Below the pieces are notes generated by a model. It saw only the letters and a program-made list of their open reading frames with translations, was not told where the DNA came from and did not search any database. This document shows, piece by piece, positions 1 to 8,404 of a stretch of 22,970 nt of DNA. The DNA is taken from the NCBI GenBank assembly GCA_035602605.1, contig DATNLZ010000059.1, positions 1 through 22,970 on the forward strand, read 5' to 3'. Source of the stretch: DASQHY01 sp035602605 (GTDB taxonomy: Bacteria > Acidobacteriota > Terriglobia > Acidiferrales > UBA7541). The position numbers and the translations under genes are program-made. How positions within the stretch are numbered: position 1 is the stretch's first letter; the number at the start of each line of letters is the position of its first letter.

Positions 1-50
1 CTGGTCGGGCAAAAACAGAGCTACGAAATCGAGGTACCAACCATCCGGTA

Positions 51-87
51 GGAGGCTATTTGTGGTGGAGACCTTTTAATAGCCTCC
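51..87. repeat. 10-bp perfect inverted repeat
   Basis: GGAGGCTATT at 51-60 is exactly complemented by AATAGCCTCC at 78-87, with a 17-nt loop. No T-tract follows on either strand, so it does not look like a standard intrinsic terminator. It could be an RNA hairpin, an operator or a relic of a mobile element end. No gene can be assigned to positions 1-120. Confidence 0.55.
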
Positions 88-120
88 ACTGATTCCAAGG
101 CACTTAACAGGCTCAGAGGC

Positions 121-141
121 GCCCAACTGAGAAAGTTGGGC
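121..141 (+). repeat. 8-bp hairpin just upstream of the PilZ-like gene
   Basis: GCCCAACT (121-128) pairs perfectly with AGTTGGGC (134-141) around a 5-nt GAGAA loop. It ends 13 nt before the proposed GTG start at 155, so it would sit in the leader of that gene or terminate transcription entering from the left. There is no T-run after the stem. Confidence 0.5.
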
Positions 142-154
142 TAAGTCCTGGTGG

Positions 155-445
155 GTGACCAGAGCATGCGCGCGGAAAGTACGTAGTGAGCGAGCGCCAT
201 GCCTGCCGGCTGCTGGGGCAGTGGCACCGGTGGAAATTGGATTCACCGAAAACGTTAGTCGTCACGGCTCGCGCGTATTGACGAGGCGAGCATGGCGGCC
301 AGGCCACGATATAGTTATTACATCGCGGCAGGGGGACTTCCGGTCTCGGGCGCGCGTAATCTACTGCCACCATTTGACCGGCAACGCAACTGCGATTGGG
401 CTGCATCTGTCCTCGCCAAAAGGAGATTGGGTGGGCAACGGTTAG
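155..445 (+). CDS. PilZ-domain-like protein, short
   Basis: This 96-residue product resembles PilZ domains, which bind cyclic di-GMP or act as degenerate adaptors. The visible pattern is GFTENVSRHGSRVL (about residues 28-41), then a basic/proline turn, a SRARVIYC strand (about 64-71) and a closing IGLHLSSPKGDW. This matches the family's 'NxSxxG' strand, 'AxVVYC' strand and 'xIGLxF' strand. The N-terminal arginine cluster expected for c-di-GMP binding (RxxxR) is represented only by a loosely similar RKVRSER segment at residues 7-13. The region between it and the first strand looks shortened, so ligand binding is uncertain. A stop codon at 128-130 limits the frame upstream. GTG at 155 is the best available start, but it has no clear Shine-Dalgarno site. 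It may be a truncated copy. Confidence 0.5.
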   Translation: MTRACARKVRSERAPCLPAAGAVAPVEIGFTENVSRHGSRVLTRRAWRPGHDIVITSRQGDFRSRARVIYCHHLTGNATAIGLHLSSPKGDWVGNG

Positions 446-545
446 CTGGGGCCTGGGCGTGCGAAAAACTGCTCGACGACCTTAGCGTATGCAATTCCGC
501 TCCCAACAATTCCCACCCATTTTGCTGTCCGACTTGTCCCAAAAT

Positions 546-926
546 TCAGCCGTCAGGCTTTGTTGGTGCGTAAGAGCCTTTGAGGCGGAACACCAGGTCC
601 AAAGCCCTCAAACGAGCACTCCAGGCAACGACATTCATTTGGTCCGTTATCTTGCCACCTCTCTGCACGAACTTCGTTTCTTGCGCTTCGAGTGCCGGGA
701 GTAAATGTTTTTCTATGAGCGCGCAATCGGTCAGGCCATGCTCATCGAGGACTTCCGGCATCTTATGACGAATGCTTTCAAGAGCTTGCCAACCTGATTG
801 GCCTGGGTGTTTATCGCTGTACCCGGCAGCAAGGGCAGATTGGGTCACATTCAGTCCTTTGGCGAGATTGCGGACTAGTGCGCGCTCTCTGTATGTTGTG
901 AGTCTTCTTTGTCTGGCCAGTCCCAT
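546..926 (-). CDS. phage terminase small-subunit-like DNA-binding protein
   Basis: The 126-residue product, read from ATG at 926, begins GLARQRRLTTYRER. It continues with an N-terminal helix-turn-helix pattern, LNVTQSALAAGYSDKHPGQSG, which is typical of phage terminase small subunits: a 'TQAAIRAGYS' recognition helix followed by 'A...G..LL' and a partner-binding helical tail. The C-terminal half (about residues 55-120) is helical and rich in Lys and Arg. The start at 926 is preferred over an upstream in-frame option because AAGG lies about 6 nt before the ATG on the minus strand. No large terminase, portal or capsid gene is nearby, so this is a lone gene, either a prophage leftover or a domesticated regulator. 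The family call comes from pattern recognition only. Confidence 0.5.
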   Translation of the reverse strand: MGLARQRRLTTYRERALVRNLAKGLNVTQSALAAGYSDKHPGQSGWQALESIRHKMPEVLDEHGLTDCALIEKHLLPALEAQETKFVQRGGKITDQMNVVAWSARLRALDLVFRLKGSYAPTKPDG

Positions 927-1317
927 GTCTACCTTGCATTGTAACGGGTTGGGACCACGCAAGGACTGAGAATTTGACCTTTCCGTCGAACAATTCCTCA
1001 CTCAGCGATGGCAGGAGACTGACTTGAAACCCTTCGGTTAACAGTTGCGGCGTCCGGTTTTCCCGCGGAATGCTACAGTTTGCTACGGCGTTGATTTTCC
1101 GTGCCGATAGGTCGTTTTTGACGCTCCCCACTTCTACCATTTGCGATGCTTTTCTGCTGAGAGTAGGCACAAAATGGGGCACGGTTTGTGCGAAATCTCA
1201 AGATTCAATTAGAACCGAAGCTTTTCTCGAAGCAATTCAGGATTCGAAAGCAAAGGTGTGTACTCATTTGGCTGTGCGTAGAAGCTCCGCGTTCGGATCC
1301 ACTACGCAACTTTCAGT
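927..1317. other. intergenic stretch with a receptor-gene relic
   Basis: No convincing gene is visible in these 391 bases. The open frames lack family resemblance and good start sites. The right part (1201-1300) is a second copy of the 3' end of the TonB-receptor gene found at 6921-7018 and is listed separately. Confidence 0.5.
1201..1300 (+). pseudogene. 3'-end relic of a TonB-dependent receptor gene
   Basis: This stretch aligns with 6921-7018, at roughly 82 matches in 100 columns with two single-base gaps by hand alignment. The 6921-7018 segment is the last codons of the intact receptor gene plus the spacer before the MFS gene. Shared blocks include AGATTCAATTAG, GATTCGAAAGCAAAGGTG and TTGGCTGTG. 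The coding part is decayed and the aligned stop codon is lost. It ends 17 bp from the regulator's stop codon and points towards that gene. It is best read as the remains of a paralogous receptor gene from a tandem duplication. Recombination between the copies is the alternative. Confidence 0.7.
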
Positions 1318-3294
1318 TCACAACGGGAGTCCAATTCGATGCAGCAAATCCTGGAAACGCGGATGCGCCCGCATGCTGTCAAATTCCGGATCAACTTTGA
1401 TGAATACCAGTCCGTTTGAACGGTCTTCGAAAGCCTTTTCCAGCCATTCCATCGTTCGGTCCGTTTCTCCCAGGCCGGCATACACTACAGCCATGTAAAA
1501 CGGCGAAACATAGTGTCGCTTCGATTGTGCGCTTAGCTCATTGAGCACTTGGTGTGCTTGCGTTCTATTTCCCGCCGCGGCATAGGCTCGCCCAAGAGCC
1601 GCCAACATCAGTGGGCTTCGATGGGAGAGCGTCGCTGCCTTTTGTAGTTCGGAAATCGCTTGCGCATGCGCGTTTTTCTGTTCATAGGCTTGGCCAAGTG
1701 CACGATGCGCCAGCGCAAAATCGGGATTCATTTCGATGGTGTTGCGCAATTGTTGTATCGCTTGGTCATACTGGCGGGCCATGTAGAGTCTCCAACCCAA
1801 ACTGAAGTTAATGCTGAGGGAAAGAGGATCAAGCTCGCGTGCACGGCTAATTTCTGCCACGCTTTCCTGAGTGCGTCCCACCGCCATTAGGTACAACGAA
1901 TACCGCTGGTGGGCCGTCGCGTACCTGGGATCGAGCTGCAGGGCGCGTTTAAAACCGCCTTCCGCCGCCGGCCAATCCCAATCGTAGTTGAACCTCATCG
2001 TCGCTAAGGATGTTTGAGCTTCTGGGAGCGTATTGTCGATAGCCAATGCTTTCAGCGCCGCCGCTTCGGCCTTCGGGGCCGCCTCCTTCGACGGCACTGC
2101 ACCAACAATCGCCGCACCCATAACCCCGTAGCAGTCGGCCATCCCAGCATATGCGAGAGCATACTGCGGGTCCTTCACAATCGCTTCTTGGAAATATTCA
2201 ATGGCCTTGTTCATTCCCTCCTGGGTTCTCTTATTCCAGTAATAGCGCCCCTTGAGATAGTCTTCGTAGGCACCAGCCTTGACGGCGCGATTTTTGCCCA
2301 GCCGCACCTGTTCTTCCGGTGTGATCTTGATCCTGATCTCATCCGCGATTGCGCGCGCCACGCGGCTTTGCAGTGCAAGGATATTCCCAACATCACTCTC
2401 ATAGGTTTCGGTCCAGAGGTGCTGGTCGGTGGACGCCTGAATCAATTTGGCGGTGATGCGCACGCGATTGCCGGAACGTAAGACCGTCCCTTCCACCACG
2501 GCGTCGACGTTTAACTCCCGGGCGATCCGCCCTAAGGGCTTGCGGGTGCCTTTATAAGCCATTGCCGAGGTACGAGAGATCACACGCAAAGCCTGAATCT
2601 TTGCCAGACTGGCAGTCAGCTCATCGGTCATCCCGTCGGCAAAATACTCTTGTTCTTTGTCCCCCGAGAGGTTGTCGAGCGGCAGCACCAGCAAAGATTC
2701 TATGTGTCCCGCCTCGACTTTGCTCACCAGCAACTTGTGAGTTCGAAGCCAGCTCAGACTGAGCAGAAGCACCGCTGCCGTTGCCCCGAAAACAATCAGC
2801 GCGGCGACGCGCTTTGGATGAAACCCTTTGTAGTGCGGCTTGCTAGCCGCCAGCTCACCGAGCGCGCGCGGGTCACGCGCGGGGCCCCTCAAAATCGCAC
2901 TCATGTCTGATGGACCAACAGACGAGGGTGGCGCGGGCTCCGACCCCGGTTCAGCGACTTGGTTAACCGGTGCAATGAATCGATAGCCCTTTCGCGGCAG
3001 CGTTTCGATAAAACGTGGGTTGTCTCGGGAGTCGCCGAGGGCCTCTCGGAGCCTCATAACGGCGGTATTCAGGCTATGGTCAAAGTCGACAAAGGTATCG
3101 CTGGCCCAAAGCCGGTTTCGCAGCTGCTCCCGGGTGACCAATTCACCGGGATGTTCGAGCAGAATCCCAAGAATCTGACAGGGCTGTTCTTGAAGCTTGA
3201 TCCTAAACCCCTGCCTTCGTAACTCGCCGGCGCGAAGGTCAACTTCAAAAACCCCAAAGCGAATGAGTTTCTGCGACGTGGCAGTCTCTGTCAT
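1318..3294 (-). CDS. winged-helix / FlgO-like / TPR membrane-anchored regulator
   Basis: The 658-residue product has a clear domain order. An OmpR/PhoB-type winged helix spans about residues 10-110 (LVTREQLRNRLW and PRFIETLPRKGYRF are the family hallmarks). A low-complexity linker comes next, then one transmembrane helix at about 163-183, and a TolB/FlgO-like domain at about 198-330 (LLVLPLDNLSGD, EYFADGMTDELTASL, VDAVVEGTVLRSG). Tandem TPR repeats fill about 340-650. Such CadC-like proteins keep the DNA-binding domain in the cytosol and place the sensor and TPR part outside. ATG at 3294 is supported by AGGAG about 7 nt upstream. The gene is divergent from the TonB receptor, which it probably controls; that is inference. 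A broken paralogue lies at 8405-8988, with shared stretches such as WNKR and ALAYAG. Confidence 0.85.
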   Translation of the reverse strand: MTETATSQKLIRFGVFEVDLRAGELRRQGFRIKLQEQPCQILGILLEHPGELVTREQLRNRLWASDTFVDFDHSLNTAVMRLREALGDSRDNPRFIETLPRKGYRFIAPVNQVAEPGSEPAPPSSVGPSDMSAILRGPARDPRALGELAASKPHYKGFHPKRVAALIVFGATAAVLLLSLSWLRTHKLLVSKVEAGHIESLLVLPLDNLSGDKEQEYFADGMTDELTASLAKIQALRVISRTSAMAYKGTRKPLGRIARELNVDAVVEGTVLRSGNRVRITAKLIQASTDQHLWTETYESDVGNILALQSRVARAIADEIRIKITPEEQVRLGKNRAVKAGAYEDYLKGRYYWNKRTQEGMNKAIEYFQEAIVKDPQYALAYAGMADCYGVMGAAIVGAVPSKEAAPKAEAAALKALAIDNTLPEAQTSLATMRFNYDWDWPAAEGGFKRALQLDPRYATAHQRYSLYLMAVGRTQESVAEISRARELDPLSLSINFSLGWRLYMARQYDQAIQQLRNTIEMNPDFALAHRALGQAYEQKNAHAQAISELQKAATLSHRSPLMLAALGRAYAAAGNRTQAHQVLNELSAQSKRHYVSPFYMAVVYAGLGETDRTMEWLEKAFEDRSNGLVFIKVDPEFDSMRAHPRFQDLLHRIGLPL

Positions 3295-3607
3295 GGCTCT
3301 CCTAGGGCGGAGGGGTGGGAGTATAACGCCGGTATACAGTTGGGGTCAAAGTTTTCATGTTATCGACAGCCGTAACTTGTTCACTATAAAAACTTAATTG
3401 CGTTATTCACAATTGACCCTCAGTGCATTGAATTGGTTCGCCAACTCGGGCAAAAGGATTATCTTGTCCGCAGTCTTACAACCCTTTGGATGATTTACCT
3501 ATAAGCACGAGTGAAGCGGGGACTTCGCGTGCTGGGGCGCTTGGGGATTTGATCCCAAGGTAATCTTGAATTTACAGTTGTTTCAATTTCCAAGACTAGG
3601 AGCAGTG
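3295..3607. promoter_or_regulatory. divergent promoter region between regulator and receptor
   Basis: This 313-bp gene-free stretch separates two divergent genes and is more AT-rich in its middle (about 3350-3415) than its surroundings. It must hold the start signals for both. GGGTCAA at 3343-3349 and its reverse complement TTGACCC at 3413-3419 are a possible pair of operator half-sites 63 bp apart, which is a weak suggestion. No -35/-10 pair can be chosen with confidence. AGGAG at 3598-3602 is the ribosome-binding site of the receptor gene. Confidence 0.45.
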
Positions 3608-6600
3608 ATGACTTTCATAAGAATCGAAAAGATCGGCTTCGCAATTGCTATGCTTACTCTTGCCTTGCTGCTGGGCATTGGCGGGGGCAATACAGCGCTT
3701 GCCCAGGTGGCTGGCGCAACGCTATCAGGACTCATCACCGACAGTTCGGGCGCTGCAATCGCGAACGCCAAAGTATCGATCAAAAACGTGGCGACCGGCA
3801 CGCTTCGGGAGGTCAATCCCAATAGCGATGGATTCTTCACCGCGCCCAACCTATTGCCCGGCGAATATGAGGTCACGGTGTCCGCTGTGGGGTTTAGCAC
3901 TGCGGTGCAACAGGGTATCAACCTCACGGTCGGCGCGGAACAAGCGATGAACGTGACTCTGCAAGTGGGCCAGGTGACCGATAAAGTCGTTGTGAGCGGC
4001 GGAACTCCGACCATCGAACTGTCAACGTCGACGGTGAGCGGGCACGTGGATTCCACCACGGTTCGCGAGCTGCCCCTGAACGGCCGAGACTGGACTACCC
4101 TGGCGACGCTCGAGCCTGGTGTCGTCAGCATTCGAACCCAGGCATCCACCGGCAGCAGCTCAAACCGCGGCAATCGCGGCTTCGGCAACCAATTATCGGC
4201 CAATGGACATCGCCCAAACGAGAACACCTACCGAATCAATGGAATCAACATCAACGACTATTCCAATGGCGCGCCCGGCAGCGTGCTGGGTGTCAACTTG
4301 GGCGTGGACGCGATTCAAGAGTTCACCGTTCTGACCACGAATTACACGGCGGAATATGGAAGGACTTCCGGCGCGGTCATCAACGCGATCACCCGCTCGG
4401 GCACCAACCAAATGCATGGAGGAGCGTACTTTTTCGATCGCGACAAGATTTTTGACGCTAAGAACTTTTTTGATGATCCTTCTAAACCAATACCCCCGTT
4501 CCGGCGCATCCAATTCGGTGGTTCCGGCGGCGGCGCTATCATTAAAGATAGAACCTTTATCTTCGGGGATTACGAGGGGGTTCGCCAGAATGTATCGACC
4601 CCATTACTGGTTACAGTGCCGTCCGAAAATGCCCGCAGCGGACGAATGTGCCCGACTCCAGGGGAGCAAGCGGGGTGTGTGGCACACACCTTAACCATAG
4701 ACCCCGCAGCCCGGAAAGCTCTGGACCTGTGGCCTCGTTCGAGCAACGTTCTAACCGGAAAGACTGCGAACGGTGACTTAGCAACTCTCTCGGTCTCCGC
4801 GCCTCAAGTACTGACTGAGAACTATTTGAGTGCCCGAGTGGATCAAAAAATCGGAGAAAAAGACAGTCTCGCCAACAGTTATTTGTTTGACCAGGCACGC
4901 CAAACTCAGCCTGACGACCTCGCCAATGCTATTCACAAAGCTTACTCACGAAGGCAAATGGTCAGCGCCGAAGAAACTCATATCTTCAGTTCCGCGTTCG
5001 TAAATTCCTTCCGGGCCGGCTACAATCGCGTCCTCGGCATTGTCAACACGCCTGTCACCGCCCCTAATCCTGTAGCAATGGATCCCTCTCTCAGAGCCGT
5101 TCCTCGCTCGGGCTTTTTTGTGCCTCAATTGAACGTGCAAGGCGGACTGACTGGAGCAGCAGGTTTGGGCGCACCTTCGTTCTTTAATCACGCTTGGACC
5201 TCGATTCAGCTGAATGACGATGCCTTCTGGGTTCGCGGCACTCACTCGTTCAAGTTCGGCTTTGCGTTCGAGCGCATGCAATACAACTTGCTGGGGAAGT
5301 TCCGGCAGAATGGTTTTTTCCAATTTACCACGCTCGATAACTTTTTACTGAACCGCCCATCGAACTTCAACGCGCTTGATCCCGACACTCTTGCGGAAAC
5401 CGGAAGCCGTCAAAGTCTTTTCGGGGGCTATGTGCAAGACGATTGGCGCGCCCGCTCGAACCTTACTCTGAACCTAGGCTTGCGCTACGAAATGGTGACG
5501 CTCCCATCGGACTCTGCCGATCGCTTTTGGGTGGTTCAATCCTTGCAGAACTGCGCCGCGAGCTTAACCGCCTGCACGCAAGTCCCGGTGAAAACCCTGT
5601 GGGCGGATAACCCGACACTCAAGAATTTCGAACCACGAATCGGCCTGTCCTGGGATCCCTTTGGCAGCGGGAAAACCGCGATCCGCGCCGGCTTCGGAAT
5701 TTTCGATGTTTTTCCGCTGCCTTACGTATACACGCAGTACAACTCCTCAAGCTTTCCCTTCAACCGCCAAGCCAGCACATCGACAAACCTGAACGGCACG
5801 TTCCCAAACGGTCCTGTCGCAGGCGGTAACCCCACTTATCGAGCCTTTAATTCCCTCAACTTTAGGGACCTGCGGCAGCTCCGCAGCCGCTACGTCGAGC
5901 AGTCCCCTCACCGCAGTTATGCCATGAACTGGAACCTGAACATCCAACGCCAGATAACTTCCTCTTGGATGGCCATGATCGGGTACGTTGGTTCGCGCAG
6001 TTTGCATCTTTCCAATACCGCTGACGATAGCAACATGGTCTTGCCCGAAGGACACTTTCAAGGGCGTCCTTACTGGCCCAAGGGCACCGGGACCAGAATC
6101 GATCCCAACGTTGGTGAAATCCGCCCGCTCATTTTTGACGGTGCCTCCACCTACCATGGCTTTCAGGCTCAATCCAAAAAGAGTATGCAGCACGGTTTCC
6201 AAATACAGGGTTCCTATACTTGGGGGAAGTGCCTGGACACGGGTACGACGGGGACCGTCGGCGATATGTTCTTGAATTCCATTCGCGCGCTCATTTTGTT
6301 TGAAAGGTCCGCTCGGCAGGGTCCCTGCGATTTCAACGTTGCCCACAGCTTCGTGCTCAATTATCTTTGGCAGCTTCCCGGGCCCAAGGCCGGCGGTTTG
6401 CGCTGGATACTTGGAGGATGGGAGTTTGGGGGCATCGTGTCCGCCAGCACCGGAACACCGTTTACCGTACGCATCGATGGTGACCCTCTCGGTCAGCGCA
6501 ACATCGAACGTGCCGCCGTTCCGGATCGCTTACCTGGATGCGATCCGATCAACCACAATTTCAAAAACGGCTCTAGCCCCTTCTACCTCAACGTAAATTG

Positions 6601-6952
6601 TTTCGCTCTCCCGACAGCTCCCACGGGCTTCACCGGCTGCCAGGTTTTTGGACCGTCGTTCCCAGGTACCTGCCGGAACTTACTGGGCAATTCCGGGCGA
6701 AATCAACTGTACGGGCCGGGCCTGATCAACTTTGATCTCTCCCTGTCCAAGAACACCAAATTCACGGAGAGGTTCAACGCGCAATTTCGCGCCGAATTCT
6801 TCAACATCTTCAATCATCCGAATTTCCAGGCTCCCCTCAGGAACAATCGCCTTTTCCTGCAAGACGGAAGCAGCATCTCAACCGGGGGTTTGCTCGACTC
6901 CACAACCACAGCTTCGCGCCAGATTCAATTAGGGTTGAAGCTTGTCTGGTAG
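3608..6952 (+). CDS. TonB-dependent outer-membrane receptor, Oar-like
   Basis: The 1114-residue product is an outer-membrane gated porin that imports ligands using energy from TonB/ExbBD. A signal peptide occupies residues 1-32, with probable cleavage after ALA in NTALAQVAG. A carboxypeptidase-regulatory-like beta-sandwich follows (about 35-115: GLITDSSGAAIANAKVSI, FFTAPNLLPGEYEVTV). Next come a plug domain (about 125-235: STVRELPLNGRDW-type region) and a large beta-barrel. The barrel ends in a terminal aromatic, LGLKLVW, as expected for BAM assembly. ATG at 3608 is chosen over an earlier TTG at 3566 because AGGAG sits 5 nt before it and the signal peptide then begins properly. Acidobacterial genomes carry many such receptors, often for oligosaccharides or peptides; the ligand cannot be read here. 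It is probably co-transcribed with the MFS gene 92 bp downstream. Confidence 0.92.
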   Translation: MTFIRIEKIGFAIAMLTLALLLGIGGGNTALAQVAGATLSGLITDSSGAAIANAKVSIKNVATGTLREVNPNSDGFFTAPNLLPGEYEVTVSAVGFSTAVQQGINLTVGAEQAMNVTLQVGQVTDKVVVSGGTPTIELSTSTVSGHVDSTTVRELPLNGRDWTTLATLEPGVVSIRTQASTGSSSNRGNRGFGNQLSANGHRPNENTYRINGININDYSNGAPGSVLGVNLGVDAIQEFTVLTTNYTAEYGRTSGAVINAITRSGTNQMHGGAYFFDRDKIFDAKNFFDDPSKPIPPFRRIQFGGSGGGAIIKDRTFIFGDYEGVRQNVSTPLLVTVPSENARSGRMCPTPGEQAGCVAHTLTIDPAARKALDLWPRSSNVLTGKTANGDLATLSVSAPQVLTENYLSARVDQKIGEKDSLANSYLFDQARQTQPDDLANAIHKAYSRRQMVSAEETHIFSSAFVNSFRAGYNRVLGIVNTPVTAPNPVAMDPSLRAVPRSGFFVPQLNVQGGLTGAAGLGAPSFFNHAWTSIQLNDDAFWVRGTHSFKFGFAFERMQYNLLGKFRQNGFFQFTTLDNFLLNRPSNFNALDPDTLAETGSRQSLFGGYVQDDWRARSNLTLNLGLRYEMVTLPSDSADRFWVVQSLQNCAASLTACTQVPVKTLWADNPTLKNFEPRIGLSWDPFGSGKTAIRAGFGIFDVFPLPYVYTQYNSSSFPFNRQASTSTNLNGTFPNGPVAGGNPTYRAFNSLNFRDLRQLRSRYVEQSPHRSYAMNWNLNIQRQITSSWMAMIGYVGSRSLHLSNTADDSNMVLPEGHFQGRPYWPKGTGTRIDPNVGEIRPLIFDGASTYHGFQAQSKKSMQHGFQIQGSYTWGKCLDTGTTGTVGDMFLNSIRALILFERSARQGPCDFNVAHSFVLNYLWQLPGPKAGGLRWILGGWEFGGIVSASTGTPFTVRIDGDPLGQRNIERAAVPDRLPGCDPINHNFKNGSSPFYLNVNCFALPTAPTGFTGCQVFGPSFPGTCRNLLGNSGRNQLYGPGLINFDLSLSKNTKFTERFNAQFRAEFFNIFNHPNFQAPLRNNRLFLQDGSSISTGGLLDSTTTASRQIQLGLKLVW

Positions 6953-7018
6953 CAACTCGCGATTCGAAAGCAAAGGTGCGTATCTCACTTGGCTGTGACT
7001 AGAACTCTGCGTTCGAAT
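6921..7018 (+). repeat. direct-repeat partner of 1201-1300
   Basis: This covers the last 32 bp of the receptor gene plus 66 bp of spacer and is repeated imperfectly at 1201-1300 in the same orientation. The conserved part runs beyond the stop codon to 26 bp before the MFS start. The duplicated unit therefore included the receptor's downstream flank as well as coding sequence. Confidence 0.7.
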
Positions 7019-7044
7019 CGACGTCGGAAAGACCGGTTGCATTC

Positions 7045-8403
7045 ATGAACCCTCCCGTTCTGGCCGAGCACGGCGCGAAGCTCGGTACGACAGGCATCAA
7101 AGCTAGCCGTGTTCGAACGCGCATCATGGCGCTCATTGTGGTTTCGGCAATTCTGACGTACTTGGATCGCCTCAACTTCAGCTTCGCCGGAAAGTCGATC
7201 CAGGAAGAATTTCACCTCGATGCTCAGACGATGGGATGGGTGCTCAGTGCATTCCTGCTGGGGTATGCGCTCACCCAGCTTCCCGGCGGATGGCTGAGCG
7301 ACAAATTCGGCCCTCGCAGACTTCTGGTTTTCGTGATTATTTGGTGGTCTATTTTCACGGCTGCAACCGCATTGGCACCCAATCTTCCGACAGCTCGATG
7401 GTTTGGAGTGGCTTGGTCGTTTGCAATTATAAGATTCCTGATTGGCGTGGGAGAAGCACCCAGCTCTCCGTGCTACAACAAAATCGTGAGCTACTGGGTC
7501 GGTTCATCCCATCGAGGGTTCGGCAGTAGTTTGACCCTGCTGGGAATCGGAATCGGTGGAGCCTCGACCAGCGTATTGATCGCATGGCTCATCTATCACT
7601 GGGGCTGGCGGTTTTCCTTTTACGTTTGTGGATTTCTGGGACTTTGCCTTGCCGCGACTTGGTACTTCTTCACCACCGACCGGCCCGAAGAGCATAGCGG
7701 CGTTAATGCAGCCGAGCTGGCGCTCATCCGCGAAGACATGGATACCGTGCACATCGGCAAACGGGCTCTTACAAAAGTGCCTTGGGCGATGCTTTTAAAA
7801 AGTAAGTCCGTATGGGCTCTGATTAGCGGGTATTTTTGCCAGGGGTTTCCAATTTATTTCTATCATACTTGGTTTTTCATTTATCTGACCAAGGTTCGCG
7901 GATATTCGGTTGTGAAGGGCAGTCTGTGGGCTACCACGCCTTACATTGCCATCGCCCTCTTGTCTCCGCTCGGAGGCTGGTTTTCCGACAAATGTGTTGC
8001 CAGGTTTGGATTGCGCCGCGGGCGGCAGCGATCCGTGTGGATTGGAATGGTTCTCTCTGCCTTTTTTCTATGGTTTGGTGGACAAACCCCGACTCCCTAT
8101 TTGAGTATCTTGCAGCTTGCTGCCGCGGCCGGGCTCAATATGTTTGCGGCAGTAAGTTTTTGGGCCGCCTGCATCGATATTGGTGGGGAGCACGCGGGCT
8201 CCCTTTCGGGTCTCATGAACACCTGCGGGAACCTGGGGGGATGGCTGTCTCCCATTATCACCGCGTACGTAGCCACCCATTATGGTTGGAATCAAGCGAT
8301 CATGACAGCAGCTGTCGTGACTTTGTTCTCCGCCGTCCTTTGGATTTTCGTTAACACCGAGGACAAACTGCCGGCCCGCGATCCCAGGGATCAAATTGCG
8401 TAA
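7045..8403 (+). CDS. MFS transporter, anion:cation symporter (hexuronate/glucarate-like) family
   Basis: The 452-residue inner-membrane protein has about 12 hydrophobic helices. Its signatures are TYLDRLNFSFAG in the first helix (about residues 38-49), typical of the ACS family (ExuT, GudP, sialate and phthalate carriers), and GGWLSDKFGPRR between helices 2 and 3 (about 81-92), the classical MFS loop motif. The second-half equivalent is GGWFSDKCVARFGLRRGR. These carriers take up small organic anions such as sugar acids with protons. It lies 92 bp after the receptor stop on the same strand, which suggests a shared uptake route: receptor across the outer membrane, this carrier across the inner one. 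No strong Shine-Dalgarno precedes ATG 7045, consistent with read-through from the receptor transcript. The substrate is not determined. Confidence 0.88.
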   Translation: MNPPVLAEHGAKLGTTGIKASRVRTRIMALIVVSAILTYLDRLNFSFAGKSIQEEFHLDAQTMGWVLSAFLLGYALTQLPGGWLSDKFGPRRLLVFVIIWWSIFTAATALAPNLPTARWFGVAWSFAIIRFLIGVGEAPSSPCYNKIVSYWVGSSHRGFGSSLTLLGIGIGGASTSVLIAWLIYHWGWRFSFYVCGFLGLCLAATWYFFTTDRPEEHSGVNAAELALIREDMDTVHIGKRALTKVPWAMLLKSKSVWALISGYFCQGFPIYFYHTWFFIYLTKVRGYSVVKGSLWATTPYIAIALLSPLGGWFSDKCVARFGLRRGRQRSVWIGMVLSAFFLWFGGQTPTPYLSILQLAAAAGLNMFAAVSFWAACIDIGGEHAGSLSGLMNTCGNLGGWLSPIITAYVATHYGWNQAIMTAAVVTLFSAVLWIFVNTEDKLPARDPRDQIA

Positions 8404-8404
8404 C

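Noticed and set aside
811..1182. Minus-strand open frame of 123 residues upstream of the terminase-like gene
   Set aside because: It has no recognisable domain, no clear start signal, and overlaps the better-supported gene in another frame.
5747..6346. Long minus-strand open frame of about 199 residues inside the TonB receptor gene
   Set aside because: It is antisense to a well-supported barrel-coding region, and its composition reflects the complementary codons. No independent evidence supports it.
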